A stretch of DNA of 64,000 bases from Candidatus Brocadia sinica JPN1 (lineage in GTDB: Bacteria > Planctomycetota > Brocadiia > Brocadiales > Brocadiaceae): positions 1,054,001 to 1,118,000 of the forward strand of contig NZ_BAFN01000001.1 of assembly GCF_000949635.1 (NCBI RefSeq), in the 5' to 3' direction. Below the pieces are notes generated by a model. The model searched no databases, had not been told where the DNA came from, and worked only from the letters and a program-made list of their open reading frames with translations. The number at the start of each line of letters is the position of its first letter. Position 1 is the stretch's first letter. Below, in pieces: positions 18,011 through 26,430 of the stretch. Both the position numbers and the translations under genes were made by a program.

Positions 18011-18520
18011 ATGCAGTGTTTGTTTTGCAAAGTAGACAATGACAAAGTTATTAATTCCCGCACATCGGTTGACGGTTTGAGCATCAAACGCAGGCGGGAG
18101 TGTCTGAGTTGCGGCCGTCGATATACGACGTATGAGCGGATAGAAGAAAGTCCTCTCCGTGTGGTAAAGAAAGACGGGACGCGCGAGGCGTTTGATCGCA
18201 GGAAAATATTAAGTGGGTTGTTGAAGGCGTGCGAAAAAAGGCCAGTTTCGACTGATACGTTGGAAAATATTGTAAATGAAATTGAACGGGAAATTTACAA
18301 CCAATTTGATCGGGAAGTAACCACAAATTTCATAGGGTCACTGGTGATGCAAAAATTGAAGATTCTTGACGCAGTGGCCTATGTTCGATTCGCATCAGTG
18401 TATAGAGAATTCAAGGATATCTCCGAATTTATTGATGAACTGAAGCCGTTGATGACGGGTGAAAAGAAGAAAAAAAAGGATGGGAGTAATGACTCCCGCA
18501 GTATATCTCTTCAACATTAG
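18011..18520 (+). CDS. nrdR: Transcriptional repressor NrdR
   Basis: Represses ribonucleotide reductase genes when ATP/dATP levels signal sufficiency. The 169-residue protein has the four-Cys zinc ribbon (Cys3, Cys6, Cys31, Cys34) with MQCLFCKVDNDKVINSR and RRRECLSCGRRYTTYE, then an ATP-cone (RVVKKDGTREAFDRRKI). The basic tail EKKKKKDGSNDS extends slightly beyond the family average. nrdD starts 17 bp downstream, so NrdR controls its own operon. Confidence 0.96.
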   Translation: MQCLFCKVDNDKVINSRTSVDGLSIKRRRECLSCGRRYTTYERIEESPLRVVKKDGTREAFDRRKILSGLLKACEKRPVSTDTLENIVNEIEREIYNQFDREVTTNFIGSLVMQKLKILDAVAYVRFASVYREFKDISEFIDELKPLMTGEKKKKKDGSNDSRSISLQH

Positions 18521-18537
18521 ACCATAGGGGAAGGGAA

Positions 18538-20991
18538 ATGAACACAGCAACAGCATTGGAGTATGTAGTAAAACGGGATGGAAGATTAGTGCCTTTTAAC
18601 GAGAAAAAGATCGCAGATGCCATCTTCAAGGCTGCGCAGTCGGTAGGGGGTGAGGATCGCGCCCTGGCAGATGAACTGGCGGTTGTTGTTACCATGTTTC
18701 TGGAAAAAAAATATGCCGGGCAGATGCCGGGTATAGAGGACATACAAGATATCGTAGAGAAGGTGCTTATTGAGACAGGACATGCCAAAACGGCAAAGGC
18801 TTACATACTCTATCGTGACAAGAGGGCGAGGATTCGGGAATCACTTCGTGTCCGAAAGCACACAAAGAAACGGGCAGACACAACCGATGTCTCCCTTTTG
18901 GTCAATACAGAGACAAAAGACGAAACATTTCCCTGGGATAAAAGAAAGATTGCAGATGCCTTGATAAAGGAAGCTGATTTTTCAGAAGAGGTTGCGTCTG
19001 AAATCGCCGGCGCTGTAGAACAAAGGGTTTTTTCATCCGGATTAAACCGTATTTCTACAACATTGATCCGTGAACTGGTAGACAACGAACTCTTTGAGGG
19101 AGGCTACAATAAGAAGCTCGAAAAACAGGTCGTGATTGGTATGCCTAAGTATGACCTCGAAGAGTTGATCATGTCAAAGAACAAGGAGAACAGCAATATT
19201 GCCACGAATAACCCGGAGGCAATTAATCTTGCGATCGCCGAGAACACGTTAAAGCAGTTTGCCCTTCAGGAGGTATTTTCAAAGGATGTTGCAAACGCCC
19301 ACCTGAGTGGTATGGTACACATCCATGACCTGGGTTATCCGACAAGGGTGTATTGTTCTTCTCACTCCCTTGAATATTTGAAAAAGTATGGATTGTCGCT
19401 TCAAAATCTGGATACAGAATCAGCGCCTGCAAAACATGCACGCACCCTGACAGGACATTTAAATACGTTCCTGGCCTCAATGCAGGCCTATTATGCGGGA
19501 GCCCTCGGCGTGGGATATGTCAATATCATGTATGCCCCTTATCTGGAAGGGATGAGCTACAAAGAAATGAAGCAAGAGGCGCAACACCTTATCTTCAGTT
19601 GTTCCCAGAGTGCTTTTTCCCGCGGGGGGCAGACCTTGTTTCTGGATTTTAACGTCCACACCGGTATTCCACGATATTTAAGAAATATCCCTGCTATCGG
19701 GCCCGGTGGAAAACCAACGGGGAAGACCTATGGGGATTATGAGGAGACGGCCCGTCAATTTACCTTAGCCATGCTGGACGTATGGCGTGAAGGGGATTGC
19801 TACGGACACGTCTTTGCCTTTCCGAAGTGTGATTTTCATATTAACGAAGATACCCTCAATGATCCTAAACAATACGAAATCCTGGAATATGCTTGTCAGA
19901 TTGCCAGCGAAAATGGCGTTCCTTATTTCATCTTTGACAGGGATGAAATTACTCTGTCGGCCTGCTGCCGTTTGCGTACCACGATAGACGATAATTATAT
20001 GATCAAACATCCTGAAAGTATGCGTTTCTGCGGATTTCAGAACATCACGATCAACCTTCCGCAGGCATCATACCGGGCAGGGAGAGGCGATTGGGATGCT
20101 CTGTATAAAGAGATTGATAGAGGCATAGAAATTGCGGTAAAGGCACATATCCAGAAAAAGGCGTTTGTAGGAAAATTAATGTCAAGTCCGGAGATGCCCC
20201 TCTGGGAGATTGGAAAGAAGGCAAAGGACGGTCGTCCGTATGTAGATCTGGAGACCTCAACATATATTGTGGGTATCTTAGGGTTGAATGAATGCCTGCA
20301 ATTTATGACCGGAAGGGAATTACATGAAGGTGAGGATATGATTAAGCTGGGGCTGCGGGTCATTTCTCACATGTATATGCGTGTGAAGGAGGCAGGCAAG
20401 AAATATAAGTTAAAATTCTCTCTGGAGGAATCCCCGGCAGAAAGCGCCAGCAGACGACTTGCCAAGGTCGATGTAAGAAATTATCCGGAGGCAGCTGAAA
20501 TGGTCAAGGGAAGCATTGAAAGGGATGAATTCTACTATACCAATAGCGTGCATCTGCGTCCTGATGCCCCGGTAGACATGATTACCAGAATCTTCCTCCA
20601 GAGTAAGTTCCATACGATGATTGAATCGGGTGCCATTATCCATGCGTTTGTGGGCGAAGAAAGGCCGTCGGCATCCAGCATCATGAATCTGGTCAAAAAG
20701 ACCTTTAAAAATACCCAGGCCGCGCAGGTCACCATCTCTCCGGAATTTACTATTTGCAATGACTGCAAGAAGGTTACGCAAAAACTTACCGATATCTGCG
20801 GACACTGCGGTTCCAGGAATGTGTACGGTGTTTCACGGATAGTGGGATACTTCAGCCGCATCAATAACTGGAACAAGTCCAAGATCGGTGAACTGGCAGA
20901 CAGGCACAAGGGCAATTATAGTGTAAGTGATCTTCTGCCTAAGAAGGAGCCCGGTATCTGCGGAGTCGTGTATAACGAAGTGCTAAGGTGA
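18538..20991 (+). CDS. nrdD: Anaerobic (class III) ribonucleoside-triphosphate reductase NrdD
   Basis: Glycyl-radical enzyme reducing NTPs to dNTPs without oxygen. The 817 residues carry an N-terminal ATP-cone (about 8-95, VVKRDGRLVPFNEKKI), a second cone-like segment (about 115-215, FPWDKRKIADALIKEA), the catalytic barrel, a C-terminal zinc site (CNDC...CGHC) and the glycyl-radical loop RIVGYFS near residue 766. It is longer than E. coli NrdD because of the second cone. A strict or facultative anaerobe is implied. Confidence 0.95.
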   Translation: MNTATALEYVVKRDGRLVPFNEKKIADAIFKAAQSVGGEDRALADELAVVVTMFLEKKYAGQMPGIEDIQDIVEKVLIETGHAKTAKAYILYRDKRARIRESLRVRKHTKKRADTTDVSLLVNTETKDETFPWDKRKIADALIKEADFSEEVASEIAGAVEQRVFSSGLNRISTTLIRELVDNELFEGGYNKKLEKQVVIGMPKYDLEELIMSKNKENSNIATNNPEAINLAIAENTLKQFALQEVFSKDVANAHLSGMVHIHDLGYPTRVYCSSHSLEYLKKYGLSLQNLDTESAPAKHARTLTGHLNTFLASMQAYYAGALGVGYVNIMYAPYLEGMSYKEMKQEAQHLIFSCSQSAFSRGGQTLFLDFNVHTGIPRYLRNIPAIGPGGKPTGKTYGDYEETARQFTLAMLDVWREGDCYGHVFAFPKCDFHINEDTLNDPKQYEILEYACQIASENGVPYFIFDRDEITLSACCRLRTTIDDNYMIKHPESMRFCGFQNITINLPQASYRAGRGDWDALYKEIDRGIEIAVKAHIQKKAFVGKLMSSPEMPLWEIGKKAKDGRPYVDLETSTYIVGILGLNECLQFMTGRELHEGEDMIKLGLRVISHMYMRVKEAGKKYKLKFSLEESPAESASRRLAKVDVRNYPEAAEMVKGSIERDEFYYTNSVHLRPDAPVDMITRIFLQSKFHTMIESGAIIHAFVGEERPSASSIMNLVKKTFKNTQAAQVTISPEFTICNDCKKVTQKLTDICGHCGSRNVYGVSRIVGYFSRINNWNKSKIGELADRHKGNYSVSDLLPKKEPGICGVVYNEVLR

Positions 20992-21082
20992 AGCGGAGCG
21001 CATCAACAAACGGTTTAAACAGTTTAGGAGGGGTTCGCTTCACTTAACCCAGTCTTTAATTCTACCTTAATTATGATATAGC

Positions 21083-21817
21083 ATGATCGTACCAATCAAG
21101 GGATTTATAGAAAATAGTCTTATCGAATGGGAAGGGAAGATTGTCTCTATAATCTTCCTGCCAACATGCAACCTCCGTTGTCCTTATTGCCATGCCCCCC
21201 ATTTGGTTCTAACCCCGAATGAGTTAGAATCCATTCCTGTCGATGCCGTTATTGGCAAGATACGGCAAAATCTTGGCTGGGTGGATGGTGTTGTAGTCAC
21301 GGGTGGCGAGCCAACCTCACAGAAACATCTCGGCGTATTCCTTAAGTCATTAAAAGACACCGGAATTCTGGTTCGTCTGGATACAAACGGCACGAATCCT
21401 GATGTGCTGAAAGATTTAATTGACAGAGGACTTCTGGATTGTGTGGCTATGGACATCAAGGCGCCTCTTCAGAGGAAGAAGTATGAATTGGTTTCAGGCG
21501 TGTCTTGCAACATCGAAGACATTAGAAAGAGCATTTGCATTATCATGGAAAGCGGTATTGAGCATGAATTCCGCACGACCGTTTGCCCGTCACAGTTGGA
21601 TGGAGACGATATTGAAAATATAGCCAAAACCATCCGAGGCGCCGGGCGATATATACTACAGTCTTTTAGACCGAATCATTGCCTGGATACAGAGATGTTG
21701 AACATTGAGCCGTATCCTGCCGAAATACTCAGGGGTTTTGCAACAAGCGCCGGTAAACATGTTGGCTACTGCTGTGTGCGCGGCGAAGCGGGGAAAGTTT
21801 TGCAAAGAAATTGGTAA
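21083..21817 (+). CDS. nrdG: Anaerobic ribonucleotide reductase activating protein NrdG
   Basis: Radical SAM enzyme that installs the glycyl radical on NrdD. The CX3CX2C cluster motif is Cys29-Cys33-Cys36 in LPTCNLRCPYC, followed by VVTGGEPT, the SAM-binding GGE motif. The 244 residues match the longer NrdG type found in anaerobes. It lies 91 bp downstream of nrdD on the same strand. No clear ribosome site precedes the ATG, but the conserved N-terminus supports it. Confidence 0.92.
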   Translation: MIVPIKGFIENSLIEWEGKIVSIIFLPTCNLRCPYCHAPHLVLTPNELESIPVDAVIGKIRQNLGWVDGVVVTGGEPTSQKHLGVFLKSLKDTGILVRLDTNGTNPDVLKDLIDRGLLDCVAMDIKAPLQRKKYELVSGVSCNIEDIRKSICIIMESGIEHEFRTTVCPSQLDGDDIENIAKTIRGAGRYILQSFRPNHCLDTEMLNIEPYPAEILRGFATSAGKHVGYCCVRGEAGKVLQRNW

Positions 21818-21870
21818 ATTCATTATACCGTTTGGTCTCGGTTATAGCCAGGGAAAGGGGGTGATTGTAT

Positions 21871-21957
21871 ATGGCGATGAAGAAGTGTGGAAGTTCTGGA
21901 AAGACAGTAAAAGGAACTACAAAGAAAGCAACAACAAAGAAGTCAACAAAGAAATAA
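21871..21957 (+). CDS. Lys/Thr-rich 28-residue small protein
   Basis: ATG 21871 follows an AAAGGGGGTG site by 9 bases and gives MAMKKCGSSGKTVKG then a tail of repeated TTKK/TKK units to a stop at 21957. About 40 percent of residues are Lys. It resembles the basic tails of histone-like or ribosomal proteins but has no domain. A hairpin follows 27 bases after the stop, which favours a real short transcript. Uncertain. Confidence 0.35.
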   Translation: MAMKKCGSSGKTVKGTTKKATTKKSTKK

Positions 21958-21983
21958 TAACGGGTATGTATCAGCCGAAAAGC

Positions 21984-22004
21984 ATCTTAAAAGACTTTTA
22001 AGAT
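21984..22004 (+). terminator. AT-rich hairpin after the 28-residue frame
   Basis: ATCTTAAAA pairs with TTTTAAGAT around a 3-base loop, followed by AATTTTAC. A weak terminator is possible. Confidence 0.4.
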
Positions 22005-22151
22005 AATTTTACGGGCGAAAGGTTTACTTAACTGATATTTTAGTTATAATTGGATTTTGTATGCTGAGTGTAGGTATCGAGGATATTATGATTACTGTAT
22101 AAAGCGATCCGTATATTTCATGTAAGAGACCAAATGTAGTATGTATAATGA

Positions 22152-22187
22152 AAAGGGGGTGTTTCGCTCTAACGAAATACCCCCTTT
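22152..22187. terminator. Strong hairpin between nrdG region and smc
   Basis: AAAGGGGGTGTTTCG pairs with CGAAATACCCCCTTT (one G-T pair), 6-base loop. It lies 41 bp before the smc start. A four-A run precedes it, so the better T tract is for minus-strand transcription; it may act in both directions. Confidence 0.6.
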
Positions 22188-22227
22188 CGTGATTTAGCAC
22201 GTCGTCGGTAATTTTGAAATTAGAGCC

Positions 22228-25200
22228 ATGAAACTGAAAAAACTAGAATTATTCGGATTCAAATCTTTTGCTGAAAAAACTGAAATTGTCTTTGAGGATG
22301 GAATAACCGTCATTGTGGGTCCTAATGGATGCGGAAAGAGTAATGTCATTGATGCCATTAAATGGGTACTTGGCGAACAAAGCGTGAAATCATTACGGGG
22401 TAACGAAATGGCTGATGTGATCTTTAACGGAACGGATAAGCGCCCATCATTAGGTTATGCCGAGGTATCCCTGACTGTCCAGAACAATAAAGGACTTCTG
22501 CCACTTGAATACACCGAGGTCTGCATAACCCGCCGTTTATATACTTCAGGTGAATCGGAATATCTTATCAATAAACAGGCAAGCAGATTAAAGGACATCC
22601 GGGAGCTTTTTCTCGACACGGGTTTTGGTGCAAATGCCTATTCCGTGATTGAACAGGGCAATGTGGAAGCCATGCTTCAGGCGGATTCTCGCGAGAGGCG
22701 ACTCTTATTTGAAGAGGCCGCCGGGATCAGCAAGTTTAAATCACGCAAGAAGGCGGCATTGAGCAAACTTGAACATGTGGAGCAAAACCTGCTCCGGGTT
22801 GGAGACATTGTCGAGGAGTTACAAAAGCAGCTTCGTTCGGTAAAACTCCAGGCATCCAAGGCTCGAAAATATCAAGAATATGTGGAACAACTGAAAAAAT
22901 TAAAGGTCGGACTTTCGCTCAAAAACTATCGTGATCTGAAAAGGAAAAAGGCAGCTGTTTCAGAACAGGTTAATCAGACCAACGAGCAAAGCAACAAGGC
23001 AGTTACCGAAATGAACGAACTTGGTGTACAGATAAATGCAATCGATGGCATGATAGGACAATTAGAGAAACAATTGGCACAGATGCAGACCGAGCGGGTT
23101 AACCTGGAGGCGCAAATATCCAAAAATCAGGATAAAGCGAAATATGATCGGGAACGTATTAAAGAATTAGAAACTCTTCGGGAAAAATATACTGAACAAC
23201 AAAAGGGCATGGAAAATAAGATACAGGAAACGAACAACAAGGTTACAGAGACGAAGGAACTGTTGAATACCGTAGAGCAAGAAATTATAAAGTTTGTAGA
23301 TATCCAGAAGATAAAAGAGACTGCCCAGAAGCAGATCAATCTCGAGTGCGATCTGTTGTACCAGGGTATTGATGAAAAGAAGTCAGAGGTCATCTCTATC
23401 CTTCAACAAGAATCCAGCCTCCAGAACGAGATTGGTAGCCTGACAACAGAGAAAGACACCTTGAAAGGCAGAAAAATCAGGCTTTCGAAGAGACAAGAGG
23501 AAATCACTTCTTTCGTTGATGCCCTGATGTCTAAATATCAGGAAACTACAAAGGAAAAGGATGTCCTGGTTGAAGAATCTAACACCCTGGATCAGAAAAT
23601 ATCCACTTCAAAGGGGCGCATACAAGAACTGGTAAATATGATACGGTCTCTCGACGAGCAAATCAATCAGCAAAAGCAATTACAGAGCAGCAAAACCTCC
23701 CGGCACGAAGTGCTTATGGACTACGAGATGCGGGCGGAAGGTGTGGAGTCTGGTGCAAAAGCCATCCTGGAGGAATCCAGGAAGGACCCTGCAGCTGTAA
23801 AGGGCATGCGGGGCATGATTGCCGACCTGCTAAAAGTCGATCTCCAGTATGCATTGGCCATCGAAACTGCCCTGGGTGAAAGGGTACAGGGTATTGTTAC
23901 TGATACCACCAATGATGCCGTCCAGGCTATTGCATTCCTGCAAAAGAGCCAAAAGGGACACGCTATCTTTTTCCCGTTGGATAGAACGGACGGCCAATCT
24001 TCCATCCCAGAGGAAATCCTGCAAAAGCCAGATGTTGTCGGTATTGCAAGGAAACTCGTCAACAGTACAGAAGAGGTTTGCAAGGTTGTTGATGATTTCC
24101 TGAATAATACCCTTGTTGTAAAGGATCTTGCTACTGCACTTGCCATGAGCAACGATAACCGTACTATCCGGTATGTTACGCTCGATGGCGAGTTATTAGA
24201 ACCAGAAGGGGCGCTCAGTGGTGGTAAGAAGCAGGGGCAGGTAGGGATCATATCACGTAAAAGTGAACTGAAGAAGATTGAAGAAGAACTGGTTCAAATC
24301 CGGCAAACCCTCGAGAGTTTGGAACTGAATAAACAATACCACATCGAGGAACTCACTGGGCTTGAAGCGGAAACAGCCCAATTGGCGAAGAGAATAGAGC
24401 AGGTAAATATCCTGAAAATTTCCAAAGACAATGAGATTGCGCAGAATGAACAGAAACGGGAAGAACTTACTGCAGAGAAAAAGATCAACGAGAATGAGAT
24501 GGAAGAGATTGTCGTGGAGGTGGAAAATGCTTCTGAACGCGAGAAGGGTTTGCAGACAGAATTAATGCAGCTCAACCAGCAACGCAAGCAATTAGAACAA
24601 GAGGTCGAGGAGTCCTCCATGCTTGTGGAAGAAAAAGAACATTTAAAAAAGAGTGTTCAGGATGAAATAACAGCGGTAAAAATCGGCCTTGCGCAAAGAC
24701 AGGAAAAGAAAGATGGGCTGAGTAAGGCCTTGAATAAACTCGATGCAGAGTTGCGGGAAACACAGGAACAGATTAAGCATATTGTACACGAGCAGCAAAG
24801 CTGCCAGCAGAAAAAGCTGGAAGCAGAAGAAGAGATTAAACACCTGGAACTCCTCGTAAGTGAACTTGCTACCAGGAAGACTGAATTGGAAGAGTCAATG
24901 TCGTCTCTCAAAGCCGAGCAGGACGGCTACAATCTTAAAGCGAAAGAATTAAGGGCATATCTTGAAGAAAAACGAACAGAACACAAACATTTCGAACAAC
25001 AGCTTCAGGAATTAAAACTCAAAGAAAACGAGTACCAAATTCGTTTGTCAAATCTGGAAGAGCGTGTCCGTGAAGAATATCAGCTTGATCTGTCAAACTT
25101 GGATGCTACCACCGAAGAAATCAAATTGGAACTAACTACGTCACAGCCTGAATCTACCGATCCCGCTCAGCCCCAGGTTGATTTCTGGGAGGCGGTTTCC

Positions 25201-25851
25201 AGGGAAATAGAAGAGCTGCAGGAAAAGATCGGAAGGCTGGGAAATGTGAACCTGGAGGCCATCAAAGAACAGGACGAACTGGAGATCCGCGAAACATTCC
25301 TGGTAAATCAGAAGGAAGACCTCGAAAAATCCCAGGAGGCCTTGCAGAACCTGATAACAAAGATCAACCACACCAGCCGGGAATTATTTGAAAAGGTCTT
25401 TAGTGATATTCGCCAGAATTTTCAGGTAATGTTCCGGAAATTGTTTGGCGGGGGCAAGGCAGATATACTTTTAGAGGAAAATGTGGACATCCTGGAGGCG
25501 GGCATTGAGATCATGGCACAGCCACCCAATAAAGAACTCCGTTCAATTACCCTCCTCTCCGGTGGTGAAAAGGTAATGATCGTCGTGGCGTTGCTTTTTG
25601 CTGTATTCCAATCTAAACCCAGCCCATTCTGCATCCTGGATGAGGCAGATGCCGCCCTGGATGAAAGCAACATCAATCGATTTACCCATATTCTGAAGGA
25701 ATTTACCAAAGATACACAATTCCTCGTTATTACCCACAACAAGGTCACCATGAGCGTTGCCGATGTGATGTATGGCATTACCATGCAGGAACCGGGTGTA
25801 TCCATGAAGGTGGCCGTTAAATTTGAGGAGATCGAAAGGAAGGTTGCTTAA
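22228..25851 (+). CDS. smc: Chromosome partition protein SMC
   Basis: Chromosome-compacting ATPase that works with ScpA/ScpB. The 1207 residues have the Walker A GPNGCGKSNV (31-40), long coiled coil (about 170-500), hinge (about 520-680, with GERVQGIVTDTT), return coil, signature LLSGGEKVMIVVALLF and Walker B FCILDEADAALDESN near residues 1110-1155. Family length is about 1170-1200. ATG 22228 precedes the conserved MKLKKLELFGFKSF. It stands alone, with hairpins on both sides. Confidence 0.97.
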   Translation: MKLKKLELFGFKSFAEKTEIVFEDGITVIVGPNGCGKSNVIDAIKWVLGEQSVKSLRGNEMADVIFNGTDKRPSLGYAEVSLTVQNNKGLLPLEYTEVCITRRLYTSGESEYLINKQASRLKDIRELFLDTGFGANAYSVIEQGNVEAMLQADSRERRLLFEEAAGISKFKSRKKAALSKLEHVEQNLLRVGDIVEELQKQLRSVKLQASKARKYQEYVEQLKKLKVGLSLKNYRDLKRKKAAVSEQVNQTNEQSNKAVTEMNELGVQINAIDGMIGQLEKQLAQMQTERVNLEAQISKNQDKAKYDRERIKELETLREKYTEQQKGMENKIQETNNKVTETKELLNTVEQEIIKFVDIQKIKETAQKQINLECDLLYQGIDEKKSEVISILQQESSLQNEIGSLTTEKDTLKGRKIRLSKRQEEITSFVDALMSKYQETTKEKDVLVEESNTLDQKISTSKGRIQELVNMIRSLDEQINQQKQLQSSKTSRHEVLMDYEMRAEGVESGAKAILEESRKDPAAVKGMRGMIADLLKVDLQYALAIETALGERVQGIVTDTTNDAVQAIAFLQKSQKGHAIFFPLDRTDGQSSIPEEILQKPDVVGIARKLVNSTEEVCKVVDDFLNNTLVVKDLATALAMSNDNRTIRYVTLDGELLEPEGALSGGKKQGQVGIISRKSELKKIEEELVQIRQTLESLELNKQYHIEELTGLEAETAQLAKRIEQVNILKISKDNEIAQNEQKREELTAEKKINENEMEEIVVEVENASEREKGLQTELMQLNQQRKQLEQEVEESSMLVEEKEHLKKSVQDEITAVKIGLAQRQEKKDGLSKALNKLDAELRETQEQIKHIVHEQQSCQQKKLEAEEEIKHLELLVSELATRKTELEESMSSLKAEQDGYNLKAKELRAYLEEKRTEHKHFEQQLQELKLKENEYQIRLSNLEERVREEYQLDLSNLDATTEEIKLELTTSQPESTDPAQPQVDFWEAVSREIEELQEKIGRLGNVNLEAIKEQDELEIRETFLVNQKEDLEKSQEALQNLITKINHTSRELFEKVFSDIRQNFQVMFRKLFGGGKADILLEENVDILEAGIEIMAQPPNKELRSITLLSGGEKVMIVVALLFAVFQSKPSPFCILDEADAALDESNINRFTHILKEFTKDTQFLVITHNKVTMSVADVMYGITMQEPGVSMKVAVKFEEIERKVA

Positions 25852-25886
25852 AAACCTTTATCGACTATTTATTTCTATAAATCTGC

Positions 25887-25915
25887 TTGACAAAAAATTG
25901 AATACGTAGTATATT
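25887..25915 (+). promoter_or_regulatory. Sigma-70-type promoter driving fluoride riboswitch 1
   Basis: TTGACA (25887-25892), 17-bp spacer, TATATT (25910-25915). The aptamer begins 22 bp after the -10 box, so the transcript starts just before it. Confidence 0.7.
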
Positions 25916-25936
25916 TTCGCATATAATTAAAATTCA

Positions 25937-25987
25937 GGCGATGGAGTTCGCCAATTGCTATATGATAGCTGATAACTCCTATTGAAG
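25937..25987 (+). ncRNA. Fluoride riboswitch (crcB motif), copy 1
   Basis: The sequence matches the crcB aptamer piece by piece: stem GGCG/CGCC enclosing AUGGAGUU, the joining AA, hairpin UGCUAU...AUAGC, then UGAUAACUCCUAUUG. GGAGUU pairs with AACUCC to form P1. The same AACUCCUAUUGAAG is the 5' arm of a terminator, so fluoride binding should stabilise P1 and let transcription continue (ON switch), as described for other crcB riboswitches. Alignment is to the published consensus from memory, not a covariance search. Confidence 0.85.
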
Positions 25988-26013
25988 CCAGATACTTCGA
26001 TAGGAGTTTTTTA
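25974..26013 (+). terminator. Expression-platform terminator of riboswitch 1
   Basis: AACTCCTATTGAAG (25974-25987) pairs with CTTCGATAGGAGTT (25995-26008), followed by a T run. It shares its 5' arm with the aptamer. Confidence 0.88.
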
Positions 26014-26021
26014 TTTATAAG

Positions 26022-26061
26022 AACCCCTGTCGAAGACAAGGTCTCGACAGGGGTTTTTTTA
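26022..26061 (+). terminator. Second terminator directly behind riboswitch 1
   Basis: A perfect 12-bp stem AACCCCTGTCGA/TCGACAGGGGTT followed by seven T. It starts 14 bases after the riboswitch stem and is not linked to the aptamer by pairing, so it should stop even read-through transcripts. Confidence 0.88.
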
Positions 26062-26118
26062 TTACACCGTTATACTGCGTAAAATAAATCCCTGTCCTAA
26101 AATTCCTAGGAGGGATTT

Positions 26119-26319
26119 ATGGAAAAGATTATCGGTATTAAGGATCTTCAGGATGCGGGTTTGTTGGGCGTTAAATATACGGAGTCAGATTTGTGTGATG
26201 CCTTTTTGATGTACTGGATTTCAAATAATAAGTTAAATAAAGACCAGGTTGTTTTGCGTGACGGTGAATTTATGCTTGATATCCGTAGTTATTTTGAGTC
26301 GTGTAATTGGATGGTTTAA
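26119..26319 (+). CDS. 66-residue protein of unknown function
   Basis: ATG 26119 has a good AGGAGGG site 5 bases before it (26108-26114). The acidic protein MEKIIGIKDLQDAGLLGVKY contains no signal peptide, membrane helix or Cys pair; the C-terminal half (VVLRDGEFMLDIRSYFES) looks like a compact alpha/beta segment. I do not recognise the family. It is the first gene downstream of fluoride riboswitch 1 and 112 bp before the dynamin-like gene. Confidence 0.6.
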   Translation: MEKIIGIKDLQDAGLLGVKYTESDLCDAFLMYWISNNKLNKDQVVLRDGEFMLDIRSYFESCNWMV

Positions 26320-26430
26320 GCAGAAAAGTGTAAAAATGATACAGGAAGAAAGGCAGACGGTGGACAATAAATTTTCCAGATTTTAAGGATATTACACCCG
26401 ATGCTTTTGTTTTTATGGAGGTGTTATTCC

